DNA of 64,000 nt from positions 248,001 through 312,000 of the forward strand of contig JAMZAV010000009.1 in the NCBI GenBank assembly GCA_024449915.1, written 5' to 3'. Positions within the stretch are counted from its first letter, which is position 1; every line of letters starts with the position of its first letter. A program made the translations under genes and the position numbers. The DNA is from Sweltsa coloradensis. Lineage: Eukaryota; Arthropoda; Insecta; Plecoptera; Chloroperlidae. Below are positions 49,521 through 61,480 of this stretch, piece after piece. Below the pieces are notes generated by a model, which had not been told where the DNA came from, did not search any database, and was given only the letters and a program-made list of their open reading frames with translations.

Positions 49521-51612
49521 ATTTGCGTGAAAAATAGTTTGTATTATTAATACAAAACAAAAATTCGAATTTTAAAATCATATACTAACTCCATCAATAT
49601 GAAATGTTTCGTTCGTTTAATCAATATGACAATACAATAGCAAAATTATTCAAATTGAACTAATTGTGTATTGTGATAAAAGCAAGATGTGTCATTATAT
49701 TTTACTTTACTAAGTATTATTTTAATGTTTTATTGAAAGTGTCGCCATATTGAACACAAACAAGAAAACATGTTTCTGCGTATTTAATAGTGCTCTCTTC
49801 GCCTATGAAGATCGTGGAATCATTCCAAGAAGCATATAAGTTACTAGTTTAAAAATCAGTCCCAGTAGTTACCCACTGGCTGAGGAAAGTTAATACTCTC
49901 AGTCAGAAGTGTTCGTATCCGGTTTCGAGCGCACTAGAATAACAGTATCACGTGCTATATTTAAAATTCCTTTATCGATTATCATAAATTAGTTTTCTTC
50001 ACTGAAAATATGCTAAAATTCTAAAATATTTATTAATATTGGTATATTTTTGGTATTTTCTTCAGTTTGTGCCCAATTAACATAATAGTGGTGTTCGAAA
50101 AAATGTTCGAAATTGGTTTGTTTTCTATTTTTGATATCACAAATTTAATTTGAAGTCCAAGTATTGATCATTACCACAGAACATAGCTGAGATTTTAATT
50201 ACTTTTGAAAACAATGTGGTATACCTTAGACACGTTATCTTGCTTATTACATTGTAAAGTTTTTCGAAGGTAGAAGATATTCCACTCAGAATGTTACATC
50301 GAATTATCAGAAGATAATGTTTGATAACGCTAGTAAAACAGCACGGGAGAATACGGCCGGAATGTAATAGTGAGTTATCGTTGGTTTCTGCGTGGTTCGC
50401 TGCACTCGATAAAGAAGTAATGACAGAACTTTGAATCGAAGCCAGCTTCTGTGGCGCATGGCTCCATTCTCTTACTCGGTGCAATACTAGAGAGAGGGAG
50501 TCTAAGTAATCTATGTTGCATGCACCAATACACATCGATATACCTAACTTAGTACGCGTTACGACTTATTGAAGAGATTCTCGTAGCGGGTGATAAAATA
50601 GGGGTTGACAAGATTCTATGAGTCTATATGGTATCGAAAAATGTGAATTGATCACAAAACGTTCATTAGGAAATCATAAAATTAAACAACATGTTTAAGG
50701 AGTGATTGAATTAAATAATTTCCTACCCACCAAACCATCGAATTTTGTTATAAATTTAAATTATTTATTGATTTAAATTTGGGAAATTCAGAGCTTTGAT
50801 TCGAGATCGTTTTCATCTATATTGCCACTCTCACAAATATATACAATTATGTTTAGTTAGTACTGTCGTAGCTGCAAGAAAAGTTGTGTGGGCGTGGCTT
50901 GCGTGAAACCTCGGATCTCTGTCACGTGAACAAACAAGTTAGATGCACAGCTATTTCAGTTACCTCGTTGAAACTTACTGCTCAATATAATCAATATCTT
51001 GAAGCTGATGCTCTCTTTGATGTCATCACGAACACGTTTTATTACGACACGTGTAGATTGTAGAGCACCTTGATGATGCAAGAACCCCCCATATCCCCCC
51101 ATCGAGCATTACCACAATATTTTTCGTGTGAATATTATAGCTGCTATAAGCACAACATTGATCCATCTTCAATTATACGTATTCTTTACATGGAAATATA
51201 ATCACATTTTTACCAATAAATGTATTTTTTAATACTGCGAATATGCTCTTAGCACATAGTAAGTGCATGTCAAATTAAACTAATTCGGTTGCCTACATCT
51301 TAATGATTTTCATCAGCTGTCGCCAGCAGAGGTGCCTTCTAGGATGTGACGCAGATCGGGGAAAGACGAATGTAATGTATGTCAAACAGTTGAGTGGATG
51401 CAGCTCTTTATTTATTTAAATTAAACCATGTTTCTGCAAAAACTTGACTTCTCTTTCTGTAGATTATGAAAAACAAACTAAATGTTGTTACAAATTCAAA
51501 ACCCGCAAAGTAAGGAATGAACAATAAGGTGACTTTCCAAAGATGATAGTCAATGTCCAAGGTGTTGAACCGCCTGTTGTTTATTTACAAAAATATTCAT
51601 ACACACGTACTA
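49521..51612. other. No gene seen
   Basis: AT-rich. The minus-strand open stretch 50137-50535 (about 130 codons) has no recognised domain. Confidence 0.45.
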
Positions 51613-51894
51613 ACTAGGGAAACGCCAAAGTCGTTGTTAAACGAGTGAGTGAGCCATGTGTTGAGTACCCGATTACATTACTTTTCTTCCCCTACCTTAG
51701 GCCTACCTAGCCTATCATAGGCTAGAGAGGCGCATTATGACCTTACAGTTGACGCGCCCTTCCCCGTGTGCCAACTAAACTTTAAAAACTATTATTTATA
51801 CGAATATAATAAACAAACTTAAATGCAAATGTTCCCGGGTACTCACCACATGACTCGCTCACTCGTCTAACTACGACTTTGGCGTTTCCCTAGT
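51613..51894. mobile_element. Element with 59-bp terminal inverted repeats, 282 bp
   Basis: Left arm 51613-51671 begins ACTAGGGAAACGCCAAAGTC. Right arm 51836-51894 ends GACTTTGGCGTTTCCCTAGT. The arms agree at about 54 of 59 positions. The middle holds TAGGCCTACCTAGCCTATCA and GGCGCATTATGACC. No reading frame, so a MITE-like or foldback element. Target duplication is unclear: TA or CTAG both fit. Confidence 0.75.
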
Positions 51895-51960
51895 CTAGTT
51901 GGCTAAGGTGCCCTTGTAGCCGAAATGTGAAAGAAGTGGGTTCAATCCCCTGGTCGGGAA
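51893..51960 (+). mobile_element. tRNA-like SINE head, copy in unit 1
   Basis: GTCTAGTTGGCTAAGGTGCC (A box) and GTGGGTTCAATCCCCTGG (B box) at tRNA spacing. The following ~260 bp may be the SINE body. It abuts the right inverted-repeat arm directly. Confidence 0.5.
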
Positions 51961-52460
51961 AGATTTTGTAATTTCTAGATTGTATTTCAAAAATAATTAA
52001 ACATGTTTTGAAATGCATATAACGCAGTGCAGTCCATCATCTGTGGCAATAGGGCATACTATGGTAAACATAGCCAGTACGAAATACGTGAAAATATTGC
52101 AAGGTTTACTCAATCTACGAGCGGAATTTGGGGGTACCTTGACGTGCAACATTCGACAGACCTTGCATGGGCACGGCATTTCACGGCCAGGCGAATAACA
52201 AACAAAAAATATCTTTTCAAAATCTAAAACATTGTACCCGATTACATTACTTTTCTTCCCCCTACCTTAGGCCTACCTAGCCTATCATAGGCTAGAGAGG
52301 CGCATTATGACCTTACAGTTGACGCGCCCGTCCCCGTATGCCAACTTAACTTTAAAAACAATTATTTATACGAATATAATTATCAAACTTAAATGCAAAT
52401 GTTCCCGGGTACTCACCACATGACTCGCTCACTCGTCTAACTACGACTTTGGCGTTTCCC

Positions 52461-52527
52461 TAGTCTAGTTGGCTAAGGCGCCCTTGTAGCCGAAATGTGA
52501 AAGAAGTGGGTTCAATCCCTGGTCGGG
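52461..52527 (+). mobile_element. tRNA-like SINE head, copy in unit 2
   Basis: Same head as at 51893-51960, duplicated with the 569-bp unit. It has one C fewer after the B box (GGTTCAATCCCTGG). Confidence 0.5.
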
Positions 52528-52899
52528 AAAGATTTTGTAATTTCTAGATTGTATTTCAAAAATAATTAAACATGTTTGAAATGCATATAACGCAGTATAG
52601 TCCATCATCTGTGGCAATAGGGCCTACTATGGTAAACATAGCCAGTACGAAATACGTGAAAATATTGCAAGGTTTACTCAATCTACGAGCGGAATTTGGG
52701 GGTACCTTGACGTCCAACATTCGACAGACCTTGCATGGGCACGGCATTTCACGGCCAGGCGAATAACAAACAAAAAATATATTTTCAAAATCTAAAACAT
52801 TGTCGTAAAAATAATTTCTAAACATTGGAAGTCTATTTTTCAGTTTATTATTTCTGTGTAGGTTTAAATCGCAATGAATCTTGCTGATTTTGTTAGCAG

Positions 52900-52978
52900 T
52901 TCTCAATAAACTCGTACCGGATGTCCGTTTAAAATTTCAGCGCAATCTGTTCAGCGATTCGGCTGATTTTCAACGTAC

Positions 52979-53021
<43 letters not shown>

Positions 53022-53110
53022 GCACGCACGCACGCAGAAAAACCATAAGGGCCGTTTAAGTCGAATGGAGATCACATACGTTCGCTACGCTCACTCGTTC
53101 AATTAATTTA
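52900..53110 (-). repeat. Interspersed repeat with GAGCGNAGCGA-type end
   Basis: On the minus strand: AATTGAACGAGTGAGCGTAG end, then GTGCGTGCGTG, a TG run, and GCTGAACAGATTGCGCTGAA followed by ATTTT. The order of parts matches the repeat at 8728. Confidence 0.5.
52981..53036. repeat. CA microsatellite grading into CACG units
   Basis: About 18 CA units followed by about five CACG/GCAC units, inside the interspersed repeat. Confidence 0.97.
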
Positions 53111-53417
53111 AGATATTCACAGACATAAGCATTTTTTCACTTATAAAAATAACCCTGTCTGGGCCCGGAGTAGAATTGGCCCAGAGCATGGCTCTGCTAA
53201 TCGTAAAATGCGGTTCAAGAGATAAAATCCTTCTAGCAAACAACGGCTAGTAAGAAGGAGAGTATATTACTCCCCGATACTAGAGGCGAGCTCTGGCAAT
53301 CGTCGTCGGGGACACTTTCCCTTTCTCTTGATGACCTCTGACGACGATGACGACCGCTTCGTGAGAACCCCTTCTCATTTCCTTCCCTGCCCGTGGCTGG
53401 TTCTGACCAGCATAGGC

Positions 53418-53510
53418 CCCTCCTCCCCATACCCCCTAGGCTGGAGTGGCGCAATATGACCTAACGATTGACGCGCTCTCAATCCAAATAAACTTTTTTA
53501 AAAAAATGAC
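53418..53510 (+). repeat. Diverged fragment of the 569-bp unit
   Basis: CCCCTAGGCTGGAGTGGCGC, AATATGACCTAACGATTGACGC and AATAAACTTT align in order with the 51700-51790 part of the unit. Confidence 0.5.
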
Positions 53511-54764
53511 AAAAATGCTGCCGAAGTTTTGAACCACCAAATGCGCGTTTACTCAATTAGAACAAGTCTACAAATAACCTCATTAAATAATAATAAAGCC
53601 ACTTACTACGTTCCATAGATTACAAAAATAAAATATAACTTTCCGTTTTCTAACTAATGATCAATTTAATGAGGAACAAAATATAATACTAGTAATTATA
53701 ACTTTAACAACTCGAATCAGAAATTGATTTTCCAAAAAGCGACTGGTCTGGCTACAGTTGAAACCCGATGTTCCAGCACTATCAGGTCGGCCGCAGCGTT
53801 GGGAAGAGAGTGGATCGGAGCCAATTAGTTAACGTTGTCAATGATTTCAAACCGCATTCACCAACAATCATTCCGCGGGGACAAACTAATAATGAGTGCA
53901 GTGGGAAACACACAGAACAGCAGCCAGGCCAGTTACAAGTACACAATCAACCGGAAAAATAACAATTTAACATTGAGTGGGAACGATAATTCATTTTTGT
54001 TTGCAGCTTTGTAAATTTACCTTTGATTTCAATATTTTTCACATATAATATAAATATTGTTTTTGCTTTTGTCATAGCATTTTGTATTTGGTTAAACATT
54101 TGGTCAAATAAAATATGTTTCATAGAATCCTGAACGTAGGATGATTCATACCGGTATCTTTTCCATAAAAATACTTGCTTGTTGTATTTTTCTTGGTTTA
54201 TTTGTTGTTTTGTACATATAAAACTTTTAAGTATGTAAAGTAAAGGCTAAACCGTGTAAATACACGTAATATTTAAGTAAGAGAACAAGGCTACAATATT
54301 ACACCCACCCTTATTCAATCCGGTGTTAATGTAGTAATTAATAATAAAACGCAAACTCTCATTTCTATCTATATTCTCACTTGTCCCGTAAAATTATTTG
54401 AATATTTGAGAAATAAACATAACATTTTTTTTGTAAGCCACACGCTTGAAAATTTTGCATCGCTGTAGCTGATGATGAATTATCTCAAATTACGTATTTA
54501 ACATTTTTTTAAAGATATTCTTCAAAAAAGCATATTTCTACAATTCATTTTGATCAGTTTGAAATAAACGCGTGCCCGTTCTTTCAGTATACGTCAAAAA
54601 CGTCGAATACCATTTGATTGTGTAAGTTGAATCCGAAGACTTAGAAAAACACTATTCGTCACGCGAGAATCCTCCTGTGAAGCCTTGATAATGGCTGCCA
54701 TACGATGTAATCATGTCCTTCCTAGAAACCATGAGAGAATGTTTGAATGACTGTGCCGAGCCTT
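53511..54764. other. No gene seen
   Basis: AT-rich with one short open stretch (53768-53962, plus) that is not recognised. Confidence 0.45.
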
Positions 54765-54835
54765 GAACACGCACCTCTCAGGTGATGCGTCTACCCACGT
54801 AGCCCCGAGTAATATACGAGCGTTGTCTTCCCTGT
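54765..54835 (-). mobile_element. tRNA-like SINE head or tRNA pseudogene
   Basis: On the minus strand GGGGCTACGTGGGTAGACGC (A-box-like), then CACCTGAGAGGTG (an arm that can pair), then GTGTTCAAGGCTCGG (B-box-like). Single copy. Confidence 0.35.
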
Positions 54836-56370
54836 TCTGAAATTACTCAAGGTCGGATTACACCGTACAACGAGACGGTTTAATAAGGTACCCGACTCAG
54901 CCAGTCTAGTCTAACTAACAACTAACTCGCAGTAACTCTACGCTCAACTCACTTGGCCAAGACATGAGACACTGCGCTGTTTATCCTAGCTTCTAGACAA
55001 CGCTGTTCATGTGAGCTTCATAAAACACTTGCATGATAACTTTACCATGAACTATTATATTATTTGTTCTATCTCCCTGCAGGCTATTAAGTGGCGAACT
55101 ATGAGTGCATGCACACTTGATATAACCTTTAGATTAGATGCCACTATATCCAGCTAAAATAATGATGAGACTTCCTCAAAACCAGTGTTGAGATGACAAC
55201 ATAAATGAAGGTTCCCGAAACTTTTATCTTACTTTTTTATTTCAAACCAATGAGACAAATATGCCAGGCAAGAGTTGTGTACAAAATATCAATGCTTATT
55301 TTGCAAATATTAATGTAAATTACAGGTACCCATTGAAGTAGTTAGAGTGTAAGTCATTGGGCTGGTCTAGTTTAAGAAGTTATAAGGCCTGTTAATGCTA
55401 CTGCAGCAGACATAAACAGTTTCGAGCTAGATGTGTTGCATCATTTTTGGAATTGACAATAATAAATCAGCCATCGGTTCTATTTGTATTAAGATTTCAA
55501 AATAATGTATATTTTCACACGTTCATATTTATAATCGATCTGTAATATATCAAATTTTTATCGTTTATCATTTTCTTGTTATTTTAACATTTTTACCAGA
55601 AAGGCGTGCTTAGCAATTTTTGTAAATTGATATCTGTGGAAGTTCCGTTATTTCCAAGAGTTAAGACGTGAAACTACACGACCTGCTAATTGGTTTCCCT
55701 AGTATTCTACCATTACAGGAAATGTTTGAGCATTATTAAAAGGGGGTCCGATGTGCGAGGGTTAAAGGAAAGATATAAGGCCTCCGGCATCTTTGGCAAG
55801 GTGAGTTGGTAAGCGGGGGTGTCAATCTATCGCAGCAACTTCCATCGCGTTGATATGCGTGCGCATCGTGAGTTCAATAGTTCCACTGATGGACATCTTT
55901 TAAAAAAACCCAGGCGTTAAAAGTCATAGTCTTGCATACTGCTTCTGAAACTAGGGGCATTGTCAGTATAAATCAACGACGCTTTCCACCTCTCAATCTT
56001 TGGTCCGTGATTTCGTTTTGGCTTGCCATGCTGGAATTGCTTAACCTGAGTTCATTTTATCTTTGATGCTAACTGAGACTTTAAGACTTTTTTGTTGTGT
56101 GAGCCTAGAGCTTCAACTTAGTTGCTCGCATAGAATAGTAGTGGAAATAGGTCAAACTGATATTCGCCTATTCGGCATGTTGTGCAGGTTACTGCAGATA
56201 CCTCATTACCCGTAGTTAGCCTAACTAGTTCATAGTCACTGACGAAACTTGGAATTGAGCCATTCGTACTTTACCTTCAGCTATCATCACTTGACAACAG
56301 TTCGGCATCGAAATTGCATAAATCGAATTGTTTCATTTGACGTTTTGTATCCCCAAAATCATTTGACGTT
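54836..56370. other. No gene; short direct repeat at the end
   Basis: AT-rich. CATTTGACGTTTTGTAT occurs at 56334 and 56360 (26-bp spacing). TGAGTTGGTAAGCGGGGG with GAGTTCAATAGTTCC near 55803-55889 is only vaguely tRNA-like. Confidence 0.4.
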
Positions 56371-56539
56371 TTGTATGATCTGTCAAAGTCTGTCCATCTG
56401 AACAACCGTTACACTGGTTATATGAAAATATTCTTGATTAAATGTATTAATTAATTAATTTGTAATTGTTTTGATATAAAATACGTGCTTAAATGAGTTG
56501 CCTATGGGTATACGTACCATTAAAGCAATAATTCTTTAC

Positions 56540-57327
56540 ATAAGGTTATTAGTATACTACGGTCGGCTCCGTGAGGAAAAGGATTCATTTACTACACTGG
56601 AGGAACGACAAATCCCGGAATGATTTCTTTTTCTTTTCTTTGTGGATAAATCTGATTTTTTATTTTTTTGTTTTTACACATTCTTCTTTTACGATATTAT
56701 TGCGTTTAACGATTGTTATTGTAGAGACCTTCGAAATCTCTGAACTTAGAACTGCCACGTTTTTGAACGCAATCGAAAAAATTTCCTATAAAAACGCAAT
56801 TTTACGATTTTTTTTCGATTTTTAAAAAAATTTCTTCGATTATAACTACTACCTGCTTTGTCCGATTGGAATGATTTTTTCACAGAACCTTAATTTTATG
56901 AATTTATATATTCGTGTGAAATTTAGCGCAATCAAAAATTATTTCTCATGAAAATCGCAATTTTACGGGTTTTTTTTTTTAAAACAATTCTTTGACAAAT
57001 AACACCTACATTCTTTATCCGATTGTAATGATTTTTTCCAGAACCTTAATTTTATGAATTCATATATTCGTGTAAAATTTGAGCGCAATCGAATAATTAT
57101 TTCTTGTGGAAATCGCAATTTTACGATTTTTTTCTTTTTTAAAATTACGATTAAATTAAACAATTAAAAAATTAAGTTTATTTTTATTTATTTAATTATT
57201 TAAAAAAAATCTCACTTAGTAATGATTTTTTCACAGAACACCAGAAAATTCACATAACACAGGGCAGCTCAATGCACCAATTACGCTCATCCAACAACGC
57301 GGCGCGGAACTTAAGCGTTTTTTCCTA
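56540..57327 (+). repeat. Interspersed repeat, second copy of the 1551-2262 type, with ~160-bp internal tandem units
   Basis: The end CATCCAACAACGCGGCG, then AACTTAAGCGTTTT (57288-57327), matches the end at 2225-2260. Internally, CGCAATTTTACG anchors at 56795, 56956 and 57114 define a ~160-bp unit with CCGATTGGAATGATTTTTTC and AACCTTAATTTTATGAATT. The internal units differ in sequence from those at 1808-2100, so the link rests on the end and the layout. Confidence 0.5.
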
Positions 57328-58439
57328 GTAATTTATACAAATGTTTGGCTAGTTTAACCAAATATTTTGTTGAAACTCATAAATGATCTTATATCTTGGC
57401 TTGGTATCGACTCTGGGTGTTAGATGCTTTCTCTAAGTTGTATTGTTCTGCTAAGTTCTACAGCGCTGTAAACGAGCACTCAAGAAATGTTGTTGGAGAC
57501 TTGTTCCTAAGCGTTAGAAGTTCTGCTTCGGCATTTACTTGTAAGCTAGATCCTAATTATTGGAACTTCACAAGCCACCAAGAATGTGACTGAGAATATC
57601 TTTGCAGAGTAGCCTTATACATCATTAATTTAAAGGCTTAGATCAAAAGACAAGTTCGAAAATAATTTATTATTTATTGCGGCCTTTACAACATACAAAA
57701 TTCGGAAACTAAATGAACTTTCTTTAATTTGTTTTAACAATTTGTTGCCTCAGAGGGAAAACTCATTAAGATGCAAATTTGTTTTTTAATCATGTACTTA
57801 GTTCGTTACTCGTGTCGGGCTGGAGCTGCGTTCTTAATTTCAGTTTTAAGGACTTGTGCGTGGATGGGCTCGAGTGTGCCAGTTGGAGACACTGCTAGCA
57901 GCTGTGGCGGCTTGAGGGGGGGGGGGTGCTTGTCATGCATCTTGCCGTCGAGGGGGTCAATACGGCCACATCGCCTACTCTGTGTGGTCGCTCTCAACCG
58001 CCGTGTCACAATCTACTCGGCTTGCGTGGCATTTTATTTTACCAATTCACAAATTAATTTTACATACGTCGTTTTATGTTCTCATTTTTTTAATATCCCA
58101 TTAAATATTTATTTGTTTTTGCTATTTTCTTTTGTGTACAATTAAATTAATTTATTTCATGGTTGTGAAACGAAATATTTTATACAGTAATTGAGAGCAA
58201 CTGAATGTGTCTGAGTTTAGAACCGTTAGACATGTTTAATTCAATACACAAGGTCGAATGTTGAGATTTATCTAAGTATAATTTATATATTTATATATTT
58301 CTACCAAAAGTAATATTTTTAAATTTTAACTGTGGGAATTAAACCTCTTTTAGGGTGCAATGTATGCCCCTCTTCAGGTGTCTAACTAGGTATGTTGAGC
58401 ATAGGACAATTAAGAGGGGATGTCAGAGGGCTGTTTAAG
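57328..58439. other. No gene identified; GC-rich patch at 57820-58030
   Basis: The patch includes a G10 run near 57917 and is open for about 65 codons on minus and longer on plus, without a recognised domain. It may be a CpG island or an exon, but no splice pair stands out. Confidence 0.35.
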
Positions 58440-58510
58440 AGGACGCAATCTATTGCATTCGCATTAACGACTGAGAAAAACCTCGGAAATAACCTTCAAT
58501 CAAAATTACC
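58440..58510 (-). mobile_element. SINE-B 3' fragment
   Basis: On the minus strand TTCCGAGGTTTTTCTCAGTC then GTTAATGCGAATGC matches the 3' block of SINE-B at 10481 and 5347. Confidence 0.5.
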
Positions 58511-61054
58511 GGTTTCAACGGGATTATAAATATATAACATAAATAATAATAACATAAATGTGCACAAATAATAAGTAAGTATTAGTTTCAAAGTAACATT
58601 ATTAGAACGTATGTAAATAAATATAATTTAAATTAATTTGATGTTTTAGTGTAAATAATAATGTATATATGAATTATTTTGAGAACTATTTCGAAAACCG
58701 TAGTATACGTAATAACTTAACATGTCTATACTAAACTGTTTTAATGATAGAATTATTATCTTAATTATGTTAGCACCCAAATTGTAAAGCCTGACCACCA
58801 GAGCTAGGTTACAAGCACACTTTATGCTTAGGTCCCAAGTCCAGGTCCCCAGTTAGAAAGCCCCGCGGCCTAGCTCCTACTAGCCTCGTCCTACACGGCA
58901 TACAGCTAGAAGAAGTCTTGCTAGCTAGTGGTAGTAAGTTCCAGGAACAGCTCACCTGCTCTAGGCATCGCGGTCGTCCCCCGTAGAAACTTACAGGGAG
59001 TTTTACGATAAACTTAATCGTGTTATCACTCTTGAAACTAAATATAATTAGCGACGGTAAGTAGTTGGGTTGGATGTCTTACGTGCTTTAGGACGTTGGT
59101 AGTTACCTTTACTCCAGCTCAAAGAATGTTGGAAGAGATTCCTTACCTGTAACAAAAAAAAACAATTAACATTCGCTATAAATGCAATTTCAATCTGGGT
59201 TCTTTATTTATTTTCTGTATTTGTATTTGTTAAAATTTTATTTGAAAGTGTATGTTTGAGTAAGTTATTTTACTATGTTGTTGGGTGGCGTTAAGCATGA
59301 GCTATCACACGTGAAATGAATTTAATGCTCAATAATTTAAGTAATTAAAACAAAAGTCTCGACAATATTCGGTAGGTGGATGTGTCGGTATTGGTGCAAT
59401 TCGTTGCTTAGTTGTGTCCAGAATAGGAGAGAAATTTACATTTGAGTTCAACACTTAACTGTCTTAGATGAACTGTTAATGAAGTATGCATACAATTACA
59501 TTTATATGTAAAAGTTAGTATTTCGAAATTTTTAATGTGAAAAATCGTGAAAGGCGGTTTTTTGATAACTGCCACAAGTTAAACAAGTGTTAGTTTGTGT
59601 TAGGGTCTATGTTTAGTACGTGCGTTAGTCTAGGTCTCGCAAAAACTGTGTCAAGATCGCCAACCGTCAAAACATTATCCGTCTTCGTACGAGCTTAGAA
59701 GATTGCACAGATGAAGTAAGTTCTCGGTAACTGTGAAGCGGCTATAAAAACACCTTACATTCCCTGGCACCACTCCAATGTCATCAAACTTGAGCTACGC
59801 CACGGAGGTTTGCAATTAATTTTAATACAAGCTTACAACTTGGTGCACACGGCTGTAATAATGATAAAAAAAACTTTGTTTAAAATTCAAAATTTAAATC
59901 TCACGGCCCAGTTGAGAGTTGCAAGTTGGGTTATTTTCGTTTACATTCTAGCGTTATAAAAAGCGATTCTCGGTGTTGACCCATTCAACGTGAAGAATAC
60001 GTTGAGTACCAAAAACTAAATTTAGATTCTCTAAATATTTAATTTTCAATTATTTATGAGTGCATTCAAAAGATTAAAAATCGCAATGAATTATGTCGCC
60101 TTCTGTGTTACAAGCTAGCACTGAAACGTATGAGTGATTATTAATGATTATTAGACGCATACGATTTTTTCACCCTCTAAATTCACAGCCAATAAGTTAG
60201 TTTAATATATTGGTTTGGGAGAATATTCCGTTATTTGTTAAAAGTTTCCAAACAACAAGTATACTTCTATATTACTCTGTCAAGCTTTCAGACACAATAA
60301 ACTGCTCAAGTTACCGTGTACATTATGTATAATATCACATATTCCACTGTGATGTATAAGACAGACGCTCAAGAAACATATCTACAAAACCTGCCAAATG
60401 AAATCTAAGATATGTTTAAACGTGAAACATAATGTTGTTCTAGAAGGGTTGATATTGCAAGTTAGTCATTCTAGAGAGCTGTGTCAAGAACTAATGCCAT
60501 CATATAAATGATACCTTCATAAAAATGCCATTCCATTCTAAGAAGAAGTGTACGATTTCCCAATGGTATTTCTCCCGAGTCACCCTGAGATGCATGTTGT
60601 ACGGGCTGCAAATGTTTTACACACGACACCGAGACTCGTAACAATGTAACTGATATTTACTCTTTGAATATTATATTCGTCTGAGTCGGCGTAATTTCAT
60701 TCCGCTCAGCTAAGTGACAATCTACACCACGTTGGATACTTTAGAACGAAACAAATTATTGTTTACGTATAATGTGAACACGGTAATAAGATGTGTTTCA
60801 AATGATACTTGTGTGTATTTAAGTTGTATATTATGAACGTTGAGGGGCATATGAAAATTAGCATTTAAAGTAGTGGAAACACAATATATTTTTGTTACTA
60901 AATTGCTGTAGGTATAATCGCAACAATATACAGATATATAAATGTAATCAATTAGTACGTTCGTAAACAAATAATTATGACAATATAACATTTCCTTTTA
61001 AGGTAGTAGAGGACGTAGATAACAATGTTATTGGTGACATAAACTATTTATTTA
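58511..61054. other. No gene seen
   Basis: AT-rich. A mixed patch at 58790-59000 holds nothing recognised. A TATAAAAA near 59744 lies downstream of GTAAGT (59718-59723), so the order does not suggest a gene. Confidence 0.4.
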
Positions 61055-61480
61055 TTTAACGTCTATCCTATTCAGTTCAAAAACTGATTTACACAACTAA
61101 ATAAATCTAATTACATAGATGCAGACACAACAATGAACTACAATTAATTAATGAACCAAATATAAAAAAGTAGTGGGTAAAAAAAGAAAAGAAAAGAACA
61201 AAGAAAAGAAAAGAAAGGGGGAAAAATCAAAAACGAAAAACGAAACGAAAAAAATATTTATAAGACGATCCCACTCAAACGAATATGAATGAGGTTTGCC
61301 AAAAATCAGGAACAGCAAATCAGGGAGTAATCAAACTTTCGCGAGAAAAAACCACCGAACGCAAATCTTTGAAATATACGAAATTTTGAATTATGTACTA
61401 CATCATAATATGTTTCATAAATTCAATAAAGTTTATCGAATCCAAGACTGAGTGGGTAGACTATAAATGCGAATTTGAAA
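61055..61480. repeat. Inverted pair of SINE-A-like ends around a purine-rich tract
   Basis: TCTATCCTATTCAGTTC (about 61064, inverted) and GACTGAGTGGGTAGACTATA (about 61447, direct) resemble the SINE-A end in opposite orientations. Between them, 61165-61255 is nearly all purine (AAAAGAAAAG-like units). Confidence 0.4.

Larger units (their letters stand above)
51665..52802 (+). repeat. Recent tandem duplication, 569-bp unit, two copies
   Basis: Unit 1 runs 51665-52233 and unit 2 52234-52802, nearly identical with scattered single-base changes. Both begin GTACCCGATTACATTAC and end AAATCTAAAACATT. The unit covers the inner part and right arm of the inverted-repeat element plus a tRNA-like head and about 260 bp more. 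The left inverted arm is present only once. Confidence 0.93.

Noticed and set aside
52013..52906. Open frames conserved between two copies on both strands
   Set aside because: Conservation is explained by the recent 569-bp duplication; both strands are open and no domain is recognised.
59718..59755. GTAAGT donor and TATAAAAA box
   Set aside because: The TATA lies downstream of the donor and no reading frame links them.
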